Part shown: positions 38,535 to 48,306 of the stretch, one piece after another | Numbering within the stretch: position 1 is the stretch's first letter | How the letters are laid out: every line of letters starts with the position of its first letter | From: Vibrio diabolicus | GTDB lineage: Bacteria; Pseudomonadota; Gammaproteobacteria; Enterobacterales; Vibrionaceae | Assembly: GCA_001048675.1 (NCBI GenBank) | Contig: CCKK01000003.1 | Span: forward strand, 372,001 to 436,000 | Length of the DNA: 64,000 nt | Reading direction: 5' to 3' | Made by a program: the position numbers and the translations under genes | The notes under the pieces: model-generated | The model's database searches: none | Seen by the model: only the letters and a program-made list of their open reading frames with translations | What the model was told of the DNA's origin: nothing

Positions 38535-38580
38535 AAAGGCTTTGCCCATGAGCCGACTCTGAAGAGTTGGGAAAGCCTTT
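38535..38580. promoter_or_regulatory. Strong hairpin between kbl and tdh
   Basis: AAAGGCTTT plus CCC pair with GGG plus AAAGCCTTT (one bulged G), with an inner ACTCT/AGAGT pairing. It lies in the 200-base gap between the two operon genes. It could act as an attenuator or processing site that lowers tdh relative to kbl; the leftward T-run is imperfect. Confidence 0.5.
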
Positions 38581-38661
38581 TTATCTTTAAGCGTCTCTTT
38601 CTCCATCCCATCTAACCCCTCTCCTATGTTTTAGAAGGAGGCTAGGAAGAGGAAACGAAAC

Positions 38662-39855
38662 CTAGATGATGCCCATGTCCTTACCAACTTGGATGAACGC
38701 GTCGATTGCACGGTCTAGTTGCTCACGAGAGTGCGCCGCAGACATTTGAGTACGGATACGCGCTTGACCTTTTGGTACAACAGGGAATGAGAAGCCGATT
38801 ACGTAGATGCCTTTCTCTAGAGCGCGCTCTGCGAATTCTGCTGCTACTTTTGCATCGCCAAGCATGATTGGAATGATTGCGTGGTCAGCACCACCCATTG
38901 TGAAACCAGCGTCTTCCATACGAGTACGGAAGTGTGCTGCGTTTTCCCATAGACGGTCACGTAGGTCACCGCTCTCTTCTAGTAGATCTAGAACGCGGAT
39001 AGAAGCGCTTACGATTGCTGGTGCAACAGAGTTAGAGAATAGGTATGGACGAGAACGCTGACGTAGCCAGTCAATCACTTCCGCTTTACCTGATGTGTAA
39101 CCGCCTGAAGCGCCACCCATTGCTTTACCTAGCGTACCTGTAATGATGTCGATACGGTCAACCACATTGTGGTATTCGTGCGTACCTGCACCCGTTTTAC
39201 CCATGAAGCCAACCGCGTGAGAGTCATCAACCATGGTCAGTGCGCCGTATTTTTCAGCTAGGTCACAAATAGCTGGAAGGTTCGCCACTACGCCGTCCAT
39301 TGAGAACACACCGTCAGTAACGATAAGAATGTGGCGTGCGCCTGCTTCTTTCGCAGCAATCAGTTGTTGCTCTAGCTCTTCCATGTTGTTGTTTGAGTAA
39401 CGGAAGCGCATTGCTTTACATAGACGAACACCGTCGATGATTGACGCGTGGTTTAGTGCGTCTGAAATAATTGCGTCTTCTTTACCGAGAATGGTTTCAA
39501 ACAGACCTGCGTTTGCATCGAAGCAAGAGGTGTAAAGAATCGTATCTTCTTTACCTAGGAACTTAGACAACTTCTGCTCAAGCTCTTTGTGGATGTCTTG
39601 AGTACCACAGATGAAACGTACTGAAGCCATACCAAAGCCGTGTTCGTCCATACCCGCTTTACCCGCTTCAATTAGCGCAGGATGGTTAGCAAGACCAAGG
39701 TAGTTGTTTGCACAGAAGTTTAATACTTCTTCACCGGTAGAGATTTTAACCGCCGCTTGCTGCTGAGACGTGATTACGCGCTCTGATTTGTAAAGACCTT
39801 CAGCCTTCACTTCTTCAATTTGCTGCTGAATCTGTTGGTAGAATGCAGAAGACAT
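38662..39855 (-). CDS. kbl: Glycine C-acetyltransferase (2-amino-3-ketobutyrate CoA ligase)
   Basis: This 397-residue PLP enzyme is a full-length Kbl. [21 protein letters not shown] carries the PLP lysine, and [11 protein letters not shown] the cofactor-binding Asp-His. It converts 2-amino-3-ketobutyrate and CoA to glycine and acetyl-CoA, completing threonine breakdown begun by Tdh. GGAAGG precedes the ATG. Gene order kbl-tdh on one strand is the usual gamma-proteobacterial operon. Confidence 0.97.
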   Translation of the reverse strand: MSSAFYQQIQQQIEEVKAEGLYKSERVITSQQQAAVKISTGEEVLNFCANNYLGLANHPALIEAGKAGMDEHGFGMASVRFICGTQDIHKELEQKLSKFLGKEDTILYTSCFDANAGLFETILGKEDAIISDALNHASIIDGVRLCKAMRFRYSNNNMEELEQQLIAAKEAGARHILIVTDGVFSMDGVVANLPAICDLAEKYGALTMVDDSHAVGFMGKTGAGTHEYHNVVDRIDIITGTLGKAMGGASGGYTSGKAEVIDWLRQRSRPYLFSNSVAPAIVSASIRVLDLLEESGDLRDRLWENAAHFRTRMEDAGFTMGGADHAIIPIMLGDAKVAAEFAERALEKGIYVIGFSFPVVPKGQARIRTQMSAAHSREQLDRAIDAFIQVGKDMGII

Positions 39856-40067
39856 TTGAAATTCCTTCCTGGTTATTTTGGCGAGTATCTACTCGTTTAG
39901 AATTAGGTTGAGCCTTTATGTGACGGGCATCACGGGCTATCACTTATCAATTAATTGTAGTGTAATTCAAGGAAGGAAGAAGGATTATCCCTTAAGGTGG
40001 AAAAGCATTAATGAATCCAAGGCACGAATTCAATTAATGCTTTCCTATAATATTGTAATAAAAGGAG

Positions 40068-42398
40068 TTATAGCCCAGTTGGTTGTTTAAGTAGTGCTTC
40101 AAAGTCTTTGGCTGGTAACGGGCGGCTATAGTGGAAACCTTGCCCGAACTCACAGTTTAAGTCTTTTAGATAATCGACATGACGCTGTTCTTCAATGCCT
40201 TCAGCAACAATCTTAAGGTTCAGCGCTTTCGCCATTGCAATGATCACGTTGACGAGCTCACGATCGGAGTCGTTTTCGAACATATTTTGCATAAAGCTGC
40301 GATCAATCTTAAGGCGATCGAACGGAAATTTCTGTAAGTAACTCAACGCAGAATAGCCAGTACCAAAGTCATCGATGGTAAGCTTAGTGCCTAACGCTCT
40401 TAAGTTATTGAGCATGTCTAATAGCTCTGAGTCGTGGTTAAAGAGAAGGCTCTCTGTCACCTCAATATCGAACTTATCTGATGGAAGACCAGACTCCTCA
40501 AGGCTCTTCTTAATAAACGCAAGTAAGCGATCACAATACCTAAATTGAACACTGGAGAAATTCACAGAAACAAACAGCGGCGTCAGATTTTGCCATTGCG
40601 CCGCTTGGCGGCACGCTTGCTGGATAGCGAATTCACCAATTTGATGAATCAAGCCATTTTTCTCAGCAATAGAGATAAACTCTTCAGGATTTACGAATCC
40701 GTACTTCTCATCATTCCAACGCATTAACGCTTCTGCGCCAACAATTTTACCACTGCTTAGCTCAATAATAGGTTGATAATACAACTCTAGTAATTGACTA
40801 GAGATGGCATTTCTTAGTCGATTTTCCAAATCCAAATAGCGTTGCAAGTCTTGGTTCATATTGTGGTTATAAAAGCAGAAGGCATCGCGTCCATCTTGCT
40901 TCACGCGATACATCGCCATGTCAGCACAGGCGAGGAGCTGCTCGGCATTATCTCCATCATCCGGAAATACGGACATTCCGACGCTGCTACTCAAGAAGAA
41001 TTCATGGTTGTTCCATACAAATGGATCGTTAAACGCCGAAAGCACGCTTGAAGCAACGCGCTTCGCGGTGTCATTATCAGGCAAGTCAGGAATCACTAAT
41101 AAAAACTCATCCCCACCAATTCTCGCCAGTAAGTCTGTTTTTCTCGCGACTTGATGAAGTCGTTGAGCACTAAGTTTAAGGATCTCGTCCCCAACAAAGT
41201 GACCCATTGAATCGTTAATCTGCTTAAAGTGGTCTAAATCAATAAACATGACCAATACTTTTGAACCACTACGTGACGCTCTAATCAACTCCAAAGCCAG
41301 TCTCTCAGAACCGTAGCTGCGATTAGGCAAGTTAGTCAACGTATCGTATTTAGCTTGGAAGGCGAGTTCTTTTTCAGACGCTTTTCGGCGTTCAATTTCG
41401 TTAGTTAGTTTTCGGTTCTGTTGAGAAAGAATGTCTTTTCGCTTTTTCTCTTCTTCAAGTTTAATTTTCAATTCAATTCTATTATTGTTTGTGATGAACG
41501 CATAACACAGCGCAATAACAACCATAACAGCAAGAATACTCAAACCGAGAATGAAGATCCGTGATGTAAAAATATCTCGCTCACTCAAAGGCTCAAACCA
41601 AGCCATAAGTTTGAAGTGATGCTTTTCAACAGGCACTTCAAAATATATCTTTCCATCAACGGCTTCAGATATTAAATAATTCTCATCTTTATTATGAGAA
41701 GACGTTTTATTTATTGTATCCCATACGACCATCTCAACGTCTTTTATTTTGAGCACCATCCGGCTATAACTGTCTTCGTGCTCTTGATTAGTGAGCTGAT
41801 CAATAACAATGTTTTTATTGAGATCTGCAATTAGAAAGGCAACTGGCTTTCCAGAAAACTTAACTTGCTTGATGACTTGAATACGCACGTCGTCGTTATA
41901 TCGAGTTGCACAAACCTCTTCGGGATGCCCATGTTGAGTCATTAAAGTTTGGATATCCACCTTCTGCTCTGTGTTGTCTTCAGAGCCCGTCGTGACAATC
42001 GTTGTGCCATCACTACCTACCAGTGTGAGCTTTTTATAGATTTGGCTGCTATTAATTAACTTACCATCTATCTTTTCATCGAAACGACGCTTCAAGTTAA
42101 TTAAACTCGCTCCTAATCCGTACTCCATTGACATGCCAGAGGCTAAATTAGCAAAGAATGTTTGTACTGTTTTATCTGTAGATAAATTATCAACATCCTC
42201 ACTGGCAATGGTAAATAAATTATCGAGTGTGCTTGCGTAGCTTTTTACTTTTAAACCGAGTTCCCTATGCTGGGATTCTTTTAATTTATTTTGCCCTAAA
42301 CTTGTCACAACAATAAGCATAGCTAAATAAATAGAGACTAATATTGCGCTTATTGCAATAAATTTTTTACTGGATATTTTTTTAACGGCCTTTTTCAT
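40068..42398 (-). CDS. scrC: ScrC, membrane GGDEF-EAL protein of the Scr swarming switch
   Basis: This 776-residue protein has a membrane segment at about 13-33, a periplasmic sensor region to about 280, a second membrane segment (about 285-308), a coiled linker, a GGDEF domain (ARIGGDEFLLVI, with the RKTD inhibitory site before it) and an EAL domain (GAEALMRW, with FDIEVTES and TIDDFGTGYS). Both domains look active. In V. parahaemolyticus ScrC makes c-di-GMP alone but breaks it down when ScrA signal and ScrB are present, which favours swarming over capsule. Third gene of the leftward scrABC operon, overlapping scrB by four bases. Confidence 0.95.
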   Translation of the reverse strand: MKKAVKKISSKKFIAISAILVSIYLAMLIVVTSLGQNKLKESQHRELGLKVKSYASTLDNLFTIASEDVDNLSTDKTVQTFFANLASGMSMEYGLGASLINLKRRFDEKIDGKLINSSQIYKKLTLVGSDGTTIVTTGSEDNTEQKVDIQTLMTQHGHPEEVCATRYNDDVRIQVIKQVKFSGKPVAFLIADLNKNIVIDQLTNQEHEDSYSRMVLKIKDVEMVVWDTINKTSSHNKDENYLISEAVDGKIYFEVPVEKHHFKLMAWFEPLSERDIFTSRIFILGLSILAVMVVIALCYAFITNNNRIELKIKLEEEKKRKDILSQQNRKLTNEIERRKASEKELAFQAKYDTLTNLPNRSYGSERLALELIRASRSGSKVLVMFIDLDHFKQINDSMGHFVGDEILKLSAQRLHQVARKTDLLARIGGDEFLLVIPDLPDNDTAKRVASSVLSAFNDPFVWNNHEFFLSSSVGMSVFPDDGDNAEQLLACADMAMYRVKQDGRDAFCFYNHNMNQDLQRYLDLENRLRNAISSQLLELYYQPIIELSSGKIVGAEALMRWNDEKYGFVNPEEFISIAEKNGLIHQIGEFAIQQACRQAAQWQNLTPLFVSVNFSSVQFRYCDRLLAFIKKSLEESGLPSDKFDIEVTESLLFNHDSELLDMLNNLRALGTKLTIDDFGTGYSALSYLQKFPFDRLKIDRSFMQNMFENDSDRELVNVIIAMAKALNLKIVAEGIEEQRHVDYLKDLNCEFGQGFHYSRPLPAKDFEALLKQPTGL

Positions 42399-43327
42399 CG
42401 GGTTTTCTTACTATCTTCTATGAAGTAATCGTTATAAAAGTAGTAAATAGATGGATAGTATTTTTTTACTAATTTTTCGTAGGTTCCATCTTTCTTTATT
42501 GAATCTAAATAACGATCAAATGCCTTGCGTAATTCCGGTGAGTTTTTACGGAATGCAACAGCCATTTTCTGATTTTCGGATACTGGGCCAATGACTTTTA
42601 TTTCACCTGGCCATTTTTCTAATGCAATTAACGTATCGGCGACGTCTAGCAATGTGCTTTCCGCATCATTTTTCATTATCGCTGGCACCATCTCATTAAG
42701 AAGACGAGCCCCATCAGGCAGTATGACTTTTGCGCCTGTGTCATATAAGTCATAAAGGTTAGGGTCCAAGCAAGAGTGCTCCAACGCCAACACTTCGCGA
42801 CCATGAATAAGCTGCTTGACGGTTTTTACATCTTCATCAACCGAACCACTTGGTTTAATCGGACTCAGCGTGGAATCTGTTCTGGAAACTAACCAAACGC
42901 CCGACGGGAAGTAATCTTGTGAAAAGTCTAAAACTTCAGAGCGCCAGTCAAGAATGGTAACGCCATTTGCGATCAAGTCACCCTCGATTGGAACACTTTC
43001 TCCCACAACGGCTTGCTTATTATGGTATTGAACATCTTGGCCCGTCAGCTTACCGACCATATCGCTCCACTGAGCTGGAACATATTGGTACTTAACGCCC
43101 AACGACTTGGCAAAGCCTTTTACTATCTCTACATCTAAGCCAGTCAAGGTTTCCACTTCACCTTGTTCAATATAAGAAACGAAGTTAGCATACGGCACAC
43201 CGATATGGCGCAACACTCCGCGATCACGAATCTGTTGTAAGTCGTCTGACCAAGCGGAAGAGGACATAACAGAGGCCGCCATAAGCGCCATCGCCGCTAA
43301 AGTTCTTTTGAATGTTTTGACTGACAT
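42395..43327 (-). CDS. scrB: ScrB, periplasmic solute-binding protein of the Scr system
   Basis: From the ATG at 43327 (MSVKTFKRTLAAMALMAASVMSSSAWSDD), preceded by AAGGAT, the protein has 310 residues with a Sec signal ending near residue 26. The mature part matches family 3 amino-acid-type binding proteins (LTGLDVEIVKGFAKSLGVKYQYV). In V. parahaemolyticus it is thought to relay the S signal made by ScrA to the periplasmic domain of ScrC. The frame is open back to 43384, but those codons precede the signal peptide. It sits between scrA and scrC in the operon. Confidence 0.93.
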   Translation of the reverse strand: MSVKTFKRTLAAMALMAASVMSSSAWSDDLQQIRDRGVLRHIGVPYANFVSYIEQGEVETLTGLDVEIVKGFAKSLGVKYQYVPAQWSDMVGKLTGQDVQYHNKQAVVGESVPIEGDLIANGVTILDWRSEVLDFSQDYFPSGVWLVSRTDSTLSPIKPSGSVDEDVKTVKQLIHGREVLALEHSCLDPNLYDLYDTGAKVILPDGARLLNEMVPAIMKNDAESTLLDVADTLIALEKWPGEIKVIGPVSENQKMAVAFRKNSPELRKAFDRYLDSIKKDGTYEKLVKKYYPSIYYFYNDYFIEDSKKTR

Positions 43328-43389
43328 AATAATATCCTTACCTTTCACAAAGCGCCCAATCATGGGCGCTTGAGTGATAAACAACGATG

Positions 43390-44799
43390 TTAGAACGACG
43401 AGTAATACAAATTCGTCATCGCCACCACGAGCCCTTCAACATCCTGCTCGTCATGGAACAAGTGCGTGGAGATACGGAGTGCGTAAGTATCAAAGTCATC
43501 ATCTTTATGCAGCTTAAAGCTGGTTGTTCGAATGATGTAGCCATATTCTTCACGCAGACGATCTCTGAATTCAGTCAATATGTCTTCATTCGTCACATCA
43601 GAGAATGGGTTAACTGTGGTTAAGCCACTCGTTAAACCTTCCACGTTTGGTGAGTACATTTGGGCTTGTGGCAAGTACTCTTGAAGTAAGGTTTTACACA
43701 AACTACCAAGACTTAGAACACGTTCCTCAATGCGGTCACGGCCAATCTCATCCCACATTTTACAGCTATCAACTAACGCTTGTTTCGCAGGATAGTTGTC
43801 GTTCCCGATGTACTGCATCTGTAACTGCTTGCCTAAGTAATCCGCATGAGAAAGTGAAGAGTTGATCAACCACAACGGGTTTTCACGATCACTCCAATAC
43901 TCATTCAAGCGATTGGCGTTATCACGTACGTACAAAATACCGGTTGCGCCAGGACCACACTGCCATTTGTGACCAGAACCTGCATAGAAATCACAATCCA
44001 TATCATGGAAATCGAGGTCAAACATACCGACAGTATGCGCTCCATCTACAAGCGTAGGCACACCATATTCTTTCGCTAAAGCACAAATGGCTTTGGCTGG
44101 TAACGCCGTTCCCGTTTTATAGGTGATATGAGAGAACATGATGAGGCGAACGTTTTGATGCGCATCAAGCGCGTCGCGGAAAGCTTGGATGTAATCTTGT
44201 TCAGAAACGTCTTCAGTACCGGTAAATACTGGTAGTTGAATTTCAACAACATCGACGCCAAAACGATGTTTTGCGACGTTCATCGGTGATGTTGCAGCCA
44301 TATGCTCATGGTGCGTCGTTAGAATCACATCGCCAGGTTCAAAGTGTAAGCCGTTAATGATCGAACATAGACCATCAGTAGTATTGCGGCTGAGAATGAT
44401 TTCTTCTGGGTTAGCACCAAAGCCAGGCGCTACTTCTTGAACCATCTCAGAGACATAAGGCCAAGAGCCAAATTTGCCCTTCATATCCCAAGGATATTTA
44501 GCCACCAACTTGTTGTTATGCTCGTAATCTTGAAGAACTTGTCTTGGCATAGAACCCGTTGTGCCAATGTTCATGTAAGTCGTACGTTTATCCAAAACGA
44601 ACTGTCGTTGCACTTTACGCCAAAAGCGCTTATCGTGTTTTCTACCTAGCCCGCGGCTGCTCCAATCAATTTTCTGTTCTCGTGCTTGAACTGCGCCCGA
44701 GAAAGCGGAAGCACTCACACCAGCAACAACAGCTCCTGTTGCGCCTTTCAGAAAATTACGGCGGCTGCTATTAGTCTGAATAGATTCCTTGTCTTTCAT
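43390..44799 (-). CDS. scrA: ScrA, PLP-dependent aminotransferase-like enzyme with Tat signal
   Basis: This class V aminotransferase-like protein has about 469 residues from the chosen ATG at 44799. SSRRNFLKG near the N terminus is a twin-arginine signal, so the enzyme is exported folded. DGAHTVGMFDLDFHDMDC and the GSGHKWQCGPG block hold the PLP-binding Asp and Lys. In V. parahaemolyticus ScrA is needed to make the extracellular S signal. The frame is open to 44880, and an intermediate ATG lies at 44829, so the start is uncertain by up to 27 codons. It is first in the scrABC operon, followed by ScrB 62 bases on. Confidence 0.93.
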   Translation of the reverse strand: MKDKESIQTNSSRRNFLKGATGAVVAGVSASAFSGAVQAREQKIDWSSRGLGRKHDKRFWRKVQRQFVLDKRTTYMNIGTTGSMPRQVLQDYEHNNKLVAKYPWDMKGKFGSWPYVSEMVQEVAPGFGANPEEIILSRNTTDGLCSIINGLHFEPGDVILTTHHEHMAATSPMNVAKHRFGVDVVEIQLPVFTGTEDVSEQDYIQAFRDALDAHQNVRLIMFSHITYKTGTALPAKAICALAKEYGVPTLVDGAHTVGMFDLDFHDMDCDFYAGSGHKWQCGPGATGILYVRDNANRLNEYWSDRENPLWLINSSLSHADYLGKQLQMQYIGNDNYPAKQALVDSCKMWDEIGRDRIEERVLSLGSLCKTLLQEYLPQAQMYSPNVEGLTSGLTTVNPFSDVTNEDILTEFRDRLREEYGYIIRTTSFKLHKDDDFDTYALRISTHLFHDEQDVEGLVVAMTNLYYSSF

Positions 44800-44880
44800 C
44801 TTTTTCAATCCTTGTCGGAAATTAGCCATATTATTAATTTTAAGTGCGTAACTATCTGTTACTAAAACATTATTACCCAT

Positions 44881-45231
44881 TAAAACCAGAGTTTAATTTT
44901 TTCCTCTGCCATTAAGTGACTTTAGTTCCAATTTTTTATCTTATTTGATGATATAAGCAACAGTTTGACCACAAACCTATAAACAACCATATTCACATTA
45001 AAATATTCATTAAATTGATTATTTTTTATAGAAGACAATTCCGACAACTTCTTTATAAAACAATTATGAGCTTTGTTATAAAGTCATTAAAAATTTAACT
45101 TTGCGTTAATTTAAAAATATTCAGGCTATTTTTTGATTGACGTCTATTCTTTTTATATCTGAACAATCTCAATATGTTAAGTCGTAATAATGGAGAGCTG
45201 GTTTCGCAGATAGATACCAGTTTAAGACCAT
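44881..45231. other. AT-rich gap between scrA and sodC
   Basis: This divergent intergenic region is strongly AT-rich, especially 44995-45165, with many A and T runs. It must hold the scrABC promoter and part of the sodC promoter. No gene is supported; the overlapping leftward open frame near 45169-45456 runs antisense to the sodC signal peptide and has no family match. Such AT content often marks H-NS-silenced regulatory DNA, but that is inference. Confidence 0.45.
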
Positions 45232-45251
45232 AGAGTGAGACACATCACTCT
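45232..45251 (+). promoter_or_regulatory. Palindromic CRP-like site upstream of sodC
   Basis: AGAGTGA-GACACA-TCACTCT is a perfect seven-base inverted repeat with a six-base centre. Its GTGA-N6-TCAC core is that of CRP, with eight of ten consensus bases. It lies about 90 bases before the sodC ATG. Confidence 0.45.
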
Positions 45252-45340
45252 CTGACATAAACCCACCGCTCAACAGACATAAGGAAGAGAAGTTTTCACT
45301 AATATGTGCTTGAGCGTACAACCAAAAAGAAGGAAGTCCC

Positions 45341-45856
45341 ATGTTAAAAGGATTGCTATGCATTTCAGTTGCTGCCACTCTCGTAGCCGCTCCTAACGTA
45401 CTTGCGCAGACTGTCGCGATGACCGATCTCAACAGCAAGAAGAGCGCTGGCACCATTGAGATTTCACAAAGTGACTATGGCGTGGTATTTATGCCTCAGT
45501 TATCAGGTTTGTCATCAGGGGTGCACGGTTTCCATGTTCACACCAAACCATCGTGCGATAGCGCGGAGAAGAATGGCAAAACCGTCCTTGGCGGTGCAGC
45601 AGGTGGTCACTATGACCCCAGCAACACAGGGAAGCATGGCTACCCTTGGACCGATGACAATCATTTAGGCGACCTGCCTCCACTCTATGTGGACATGGAT
45701 GGTAATGCTAATCAGCCCGTTGTCGCGCCTCGCCTAAAATTATCAGATTTAAAAGGCCGAGCATTAATGATTCATGCTGGTGGTGACAATCATTCCGACC
45801 ATCCTGCTAAATTAGGCGGCGGCGGTGCGCGCGTTGTATGTGGCGTTATTAAGTAG
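45341..45856 (+). CDS. sodC: Periplasmic Cu,Zn superoxide dismutase
   Basis: This 171-residue protein has a Sec signal (residues 1-22, ending VLA-QT) and the SodC fold. Metal ligands are in [17 protein letters not shown] and [11 protein letters not shown], and the two Cys for the disulfide are present. It destroys superoxide in the periplasm. GAAGGAAG precedes the ATG. It is monocistronic with a strong terminator that also covers the end of the convergent kinase gene. Confidence 0.97.
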   Translation: MLKGLLCISVAATLVAAPNVLAQTVAMTDLNSKKSAGTIEISQSDYGVVFMPQLSGLSSGVHGFHVHTKPSCDSAEKNGKTVLGGAAGGHYDPSNTGKHGYPWTDDNHLGDLPPLYVDMDGNANQPVVAPRLKLSDLKGRALMIHAGGDNHSDHPAKLGGGGARVVCGVIK

Positions 45857-45870
45857 TCATTCGATAAGCC

Positions 45871-45910
45871 AAATTCGCGCTTCTCCTCAGGCAGCGAGAA
45901 GTGCGAATTT
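45871..45910. terminator. Terminator after sodC, overlapping the end of the sensor kinase gene
   Basis: AAATTCGCGCTTCTC pairs with GAGAAGTGCGAATTT (one G-U pair) around a ten-base loop and is followed by TTG. The right arm encodes the last codons of the convergent histidine kinase, so the same DNA serves as terminator and coding sequence. Confidence 0.75.
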
Positions 45911-47260
45911 TTGTTGATACTCAGTGTCCGTCTCACACGTCTCTAAGTAGCTGTGGTGCAACATTAAAATTGACTGCACTATCTTTGTACCAATTCCTAA
46001 TGCGCCACCGACGGCATCTTTATCAATTCGGTTGACAAAAGTGAACAGGATTCGCGACTTATCCTCACTCAAATGCGCTTGGCAATGCACTTCCGAGCCG
46101 ATTGGGCTGTGGCGCAACGCATTTTCAAGCAGGTTCAATACCAACCGCTCTAAGAGTCCTTTATCACCCACAGTTTGAATCTCGCTATCGATATCCACTT
46201 TCAACACCACTTCTTTACGAGAAAACTGGCTCTGCATCGTCTCGGCACATTCTGCCATCAACGCGCCAAGATCTATGGGGCGGTATTCGTAGTTTGGCAT
46301 TGGTTCCTCTTTACGCGCGGCGTCTAATAAAGCATGCAATTGAGTTGAGAGCTTCTCACAATTTCGGAAAGCGACCTCAATCAAAGGATCGGATTCCGGA
46401 TGTTGCAAACGCCACGTTTCCAGATAGCCAAGCACGCTCGATAACGGCGTTTTTAAATCATGACTGAGCTGCAACAAGCTCTGACGACGATGAGAAGACT
46501 GATACTCCAACTGTAAAAACTGCTGCTGAATGTGCTTCGCCATCATCTGATAAGAGTGCGCAATCGGCACGAGTTCCGGCACTTGGTGAGTAAAGTCAGG
46601 TTGCAGGTGAAAATCATGTTCGGCTTGCTGTTGAAGTTGCTTGGTCACGCGCTCAATCGGGTTCAATAGGCTACGTTTCACCAGCACATAAGCCCCTAGA
46701 GCAAAGCCTAAAATGGACACTAAGACCAATCCTGCCAGCGCGATGTAAGGGGTATCGACTTGCGCATTGGCAATGGCGTCATGTCGGGTACTGCCAATCA
46801 CCACATAGAGATAACCGACCGTAGAGCCTAATTCCTTTATCGCCGCAACAGAAAACACTTTGTGTTCACCGCGATTACGAGGATCTTCGCCTAAGATGGG
46901 AAGCGGTTCGTTGTTTAAGAATTGCTGAATGGGGTTCAGATCCACCGAATCCATAAGCTTTGCCCCATCTGGCGCAGCATGAGTGGTGATATTGCCTTGG
47001 CTATCGAGGAAATAGATTTCAAAATCAGGGCCGATCAACATAAGGGTATGAAAGATCGACTTGAGCGCTTTAGGGTTGTAATCCGTACCAATCATCAGCG
47101 GATTATCATCGCGCATGTGGCTGGCTAGCTCTTTATGCAGGCTTTGCTTAGTCCGTAACTCAATGGTTTCTTTTTGCCAATTGTAAGTCAGTGCAATCAC
47201 CACCGCCGCGAGGCAGAACCACAAGCTGGTAAATACTACCAAGCGAGATTTGAAGCTCAT
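45887..47260 (-). CDS. Sensor histidine kinase
   Basis: This 457-residue protein has a membrane segment at about 8-25, a periplasmic sensor (about 26-165), a second membrane segment (about 170-192), a HAMP-like linker, the H-box LSHDLKTPLSSVLGY with the phosphorylated His, and an ATPase domain with NLLENALRHSP. The G-box region is short (GGALGIGTKIV). It partners the response regulator just upstream, separated by 117 bases. The signal is unknown; the spondin-domain genes next door are candidate targets. Confidence 0.93.
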   Translation of the reverse strand: MSFKSRLVVFTSLWFCLAAVVIALTYNWQKETIELRTKQSLHKELASHMRDDNPLMIGTDYNPKALKSIFHTLMLIGPDFEIYFLDSQGNITTHAAPDGAKLMDSVDLNPIQQFLNNEPLPILGEDPRNRGEHKVFSVAAIKELGSTVGYLYVVIGSTRHDAIANAQVDTPYIALAGLVLVSILGFALGAYVLVKRSLLNPIERVTKQLQQQAEHDFHLQPDFTHQVPELVPIAHSYQMMAKHIQQQFLQLEYQSSHRRQSLLQLSHDLKTPLSSVLGYLETWRLQHPESDPLIEVAFRNCEKLSTQLHALLDAARKEEPMPNYEYRPIDLGALMAECAETMQSQFSRKEVVLKVDIDSEIQTVGDKGLLERLVLNLLENALRHSPIGSEVHCQAHLSEDKSRILFTFVNRIDKDAVGGALGIGTKIVQSILMLHHSYLETCETDTEYQQKFALLAA

Positions 47261-47376
47261 CCTATCGCCTCCTTAAACAGCGGTGTTTTTGAAACACCCG
47301 TGATGATTGAAAAATGACGGTGAAAACAACTGCCGACTTACTGTCTTGGCTTGATATTTTGACTTGCTTTTTTGCA

Positions 47377-48108
47377 TTAGTGTCTTGGTTGAAACTTATA
47401 CCCAACGCCCCACACGGTTTGGATGAAGTGATGATCTGAATCAGACAAAGACAATTTGCTGCGTAAACGGTTAATGGTGCTACACACCGTGTGGTGATAA
47501 CCAGAATGACTGGTGTTCCATACGTGATCGAGCAATTCATCTTTACTGTAGACTCTGCCCGGACGAGTCGCGAGAAACTGCAGCAAAGTAAACTCTGTCG
47601 CGGTAAGAGTGACATCCTTGTCGTTTAGGGATACTTGGTGCAACTCCGGAATGATTCTTAGCGGACCAAAATCCATCGCTTCGTCGAGGGCTTCATTTGC
47701 TACTTTGGCCTCTGCGGTTTGACTGACTCGGCGCAGCACGTTACGTACTCGCGCTTGGAACTCTAATACGCTAAATGGCTTAGTGATGTAGTCATCCACT
47801 CCCGCTTCTAAACCGTCAACCTTGTCCATTTCACCGTCTCTTGCTGTCAACATAAGCACTGGGATCCAATCTTGTTGCTGACGCAAATAATGGCAGATGT
47901 CTAGGCCATCACCATCTGGTAAACCTCGGTCAAGGATCAATAAATCAAAGGGGTGTTGCTGATATTGCGCTTTAGCATCGGCGACATTTGTTGCTCGCGA
48001 CACTTGGTGTCCTTGAAACTTAAGATGCATCTGAACCAGTTCTGCCAAATCATCGTCGTCTTCCACCAGTAAAATCTTCGCCGATAAATAGCTAGCTTGT
48101 CGTTCCAT
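47377..48108 (-). CDS. OmpR-family response regulator
   Basis: This 243-residue protein has a receiver domain (acidic pocket VEDDDDL, phospho-Asp in LLILDRGLPDGDG, Lys in ITKPFS) and a C-terminal winged-helix DNA-binding domain (about 145-240, ending VWGVGYKF). It should be phosphorylated by the adjacent kinase and bind direct repeats about 10-11 bases apart. Such a repeat set lies upstream of the spondin genes (49853-49888). The window offers no direct evidence of its targets. Confidence 0.94.
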   Translation of the reverse strand: MERQASYLSAKILLVEDDDDLAELVQMHLKFQGHQVSRATNVADAKAQYQQHPFDLLILDRGLPDGDGLDICHYLRQQQDWIPVLMLTARDGEMDKVDGLEAGVDDYITKPFSVLEFQARVRNVLRRVSQTAEAKVANEALDEAMDFGPLRIIPELHQVSLNDKDVTLTATEFTLLQFLATRPGRVYSKDELLDHVWNTSHSGYHHTVCSTINRLRSKLSLSDSDHHFIQTVWGVGYKFQPRH

Positions 48109-48231
48109 GATCCTTTCCCTAACTTACGTAAAGCCACTCTGCACATGACCGGAACAAACTAACATTTCTTTCATATCACCAAGTGCTCCCTTACTGCTAT
48201 ATTCAGCGAGTATCACCTTAGGTAATAAAAA

Positions 48232-48302
48232 GGTTCCGATGACGCCATGAGGGATAAATCGCTCGGCTACAAGCGCTTTGGAAAGGAGACGTCATCGGAG
48301 CC
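48232..48302 (-). terminator. Terminator after the spondin-domain genes
   Basis: GGTTCCGATGACG (48232-48244) pairs with CGTCATCGGAGCC (48290-48302) around a large loop; read leftward the stem runs into TTTTTATTACC. It lies directly after the second spondin gene and before the response regulator start. Confidence 0.65.
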
Positions 48303-48306
48303 TGTG

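Noticed and set aside
40068..44880. Novel signalling operon of aminotransferase, binding protein and GGDEF-EAL
   Set aside because: This is the characterised scrABC system of V. parahaemolyticus, not a new one.
45169..45456. Leftward open frame of 95 codons at the start of sodC
   Set aside because: It runs antisense to the SodC signal peptide and has unnatural composition; sodC is certain on the other strand.
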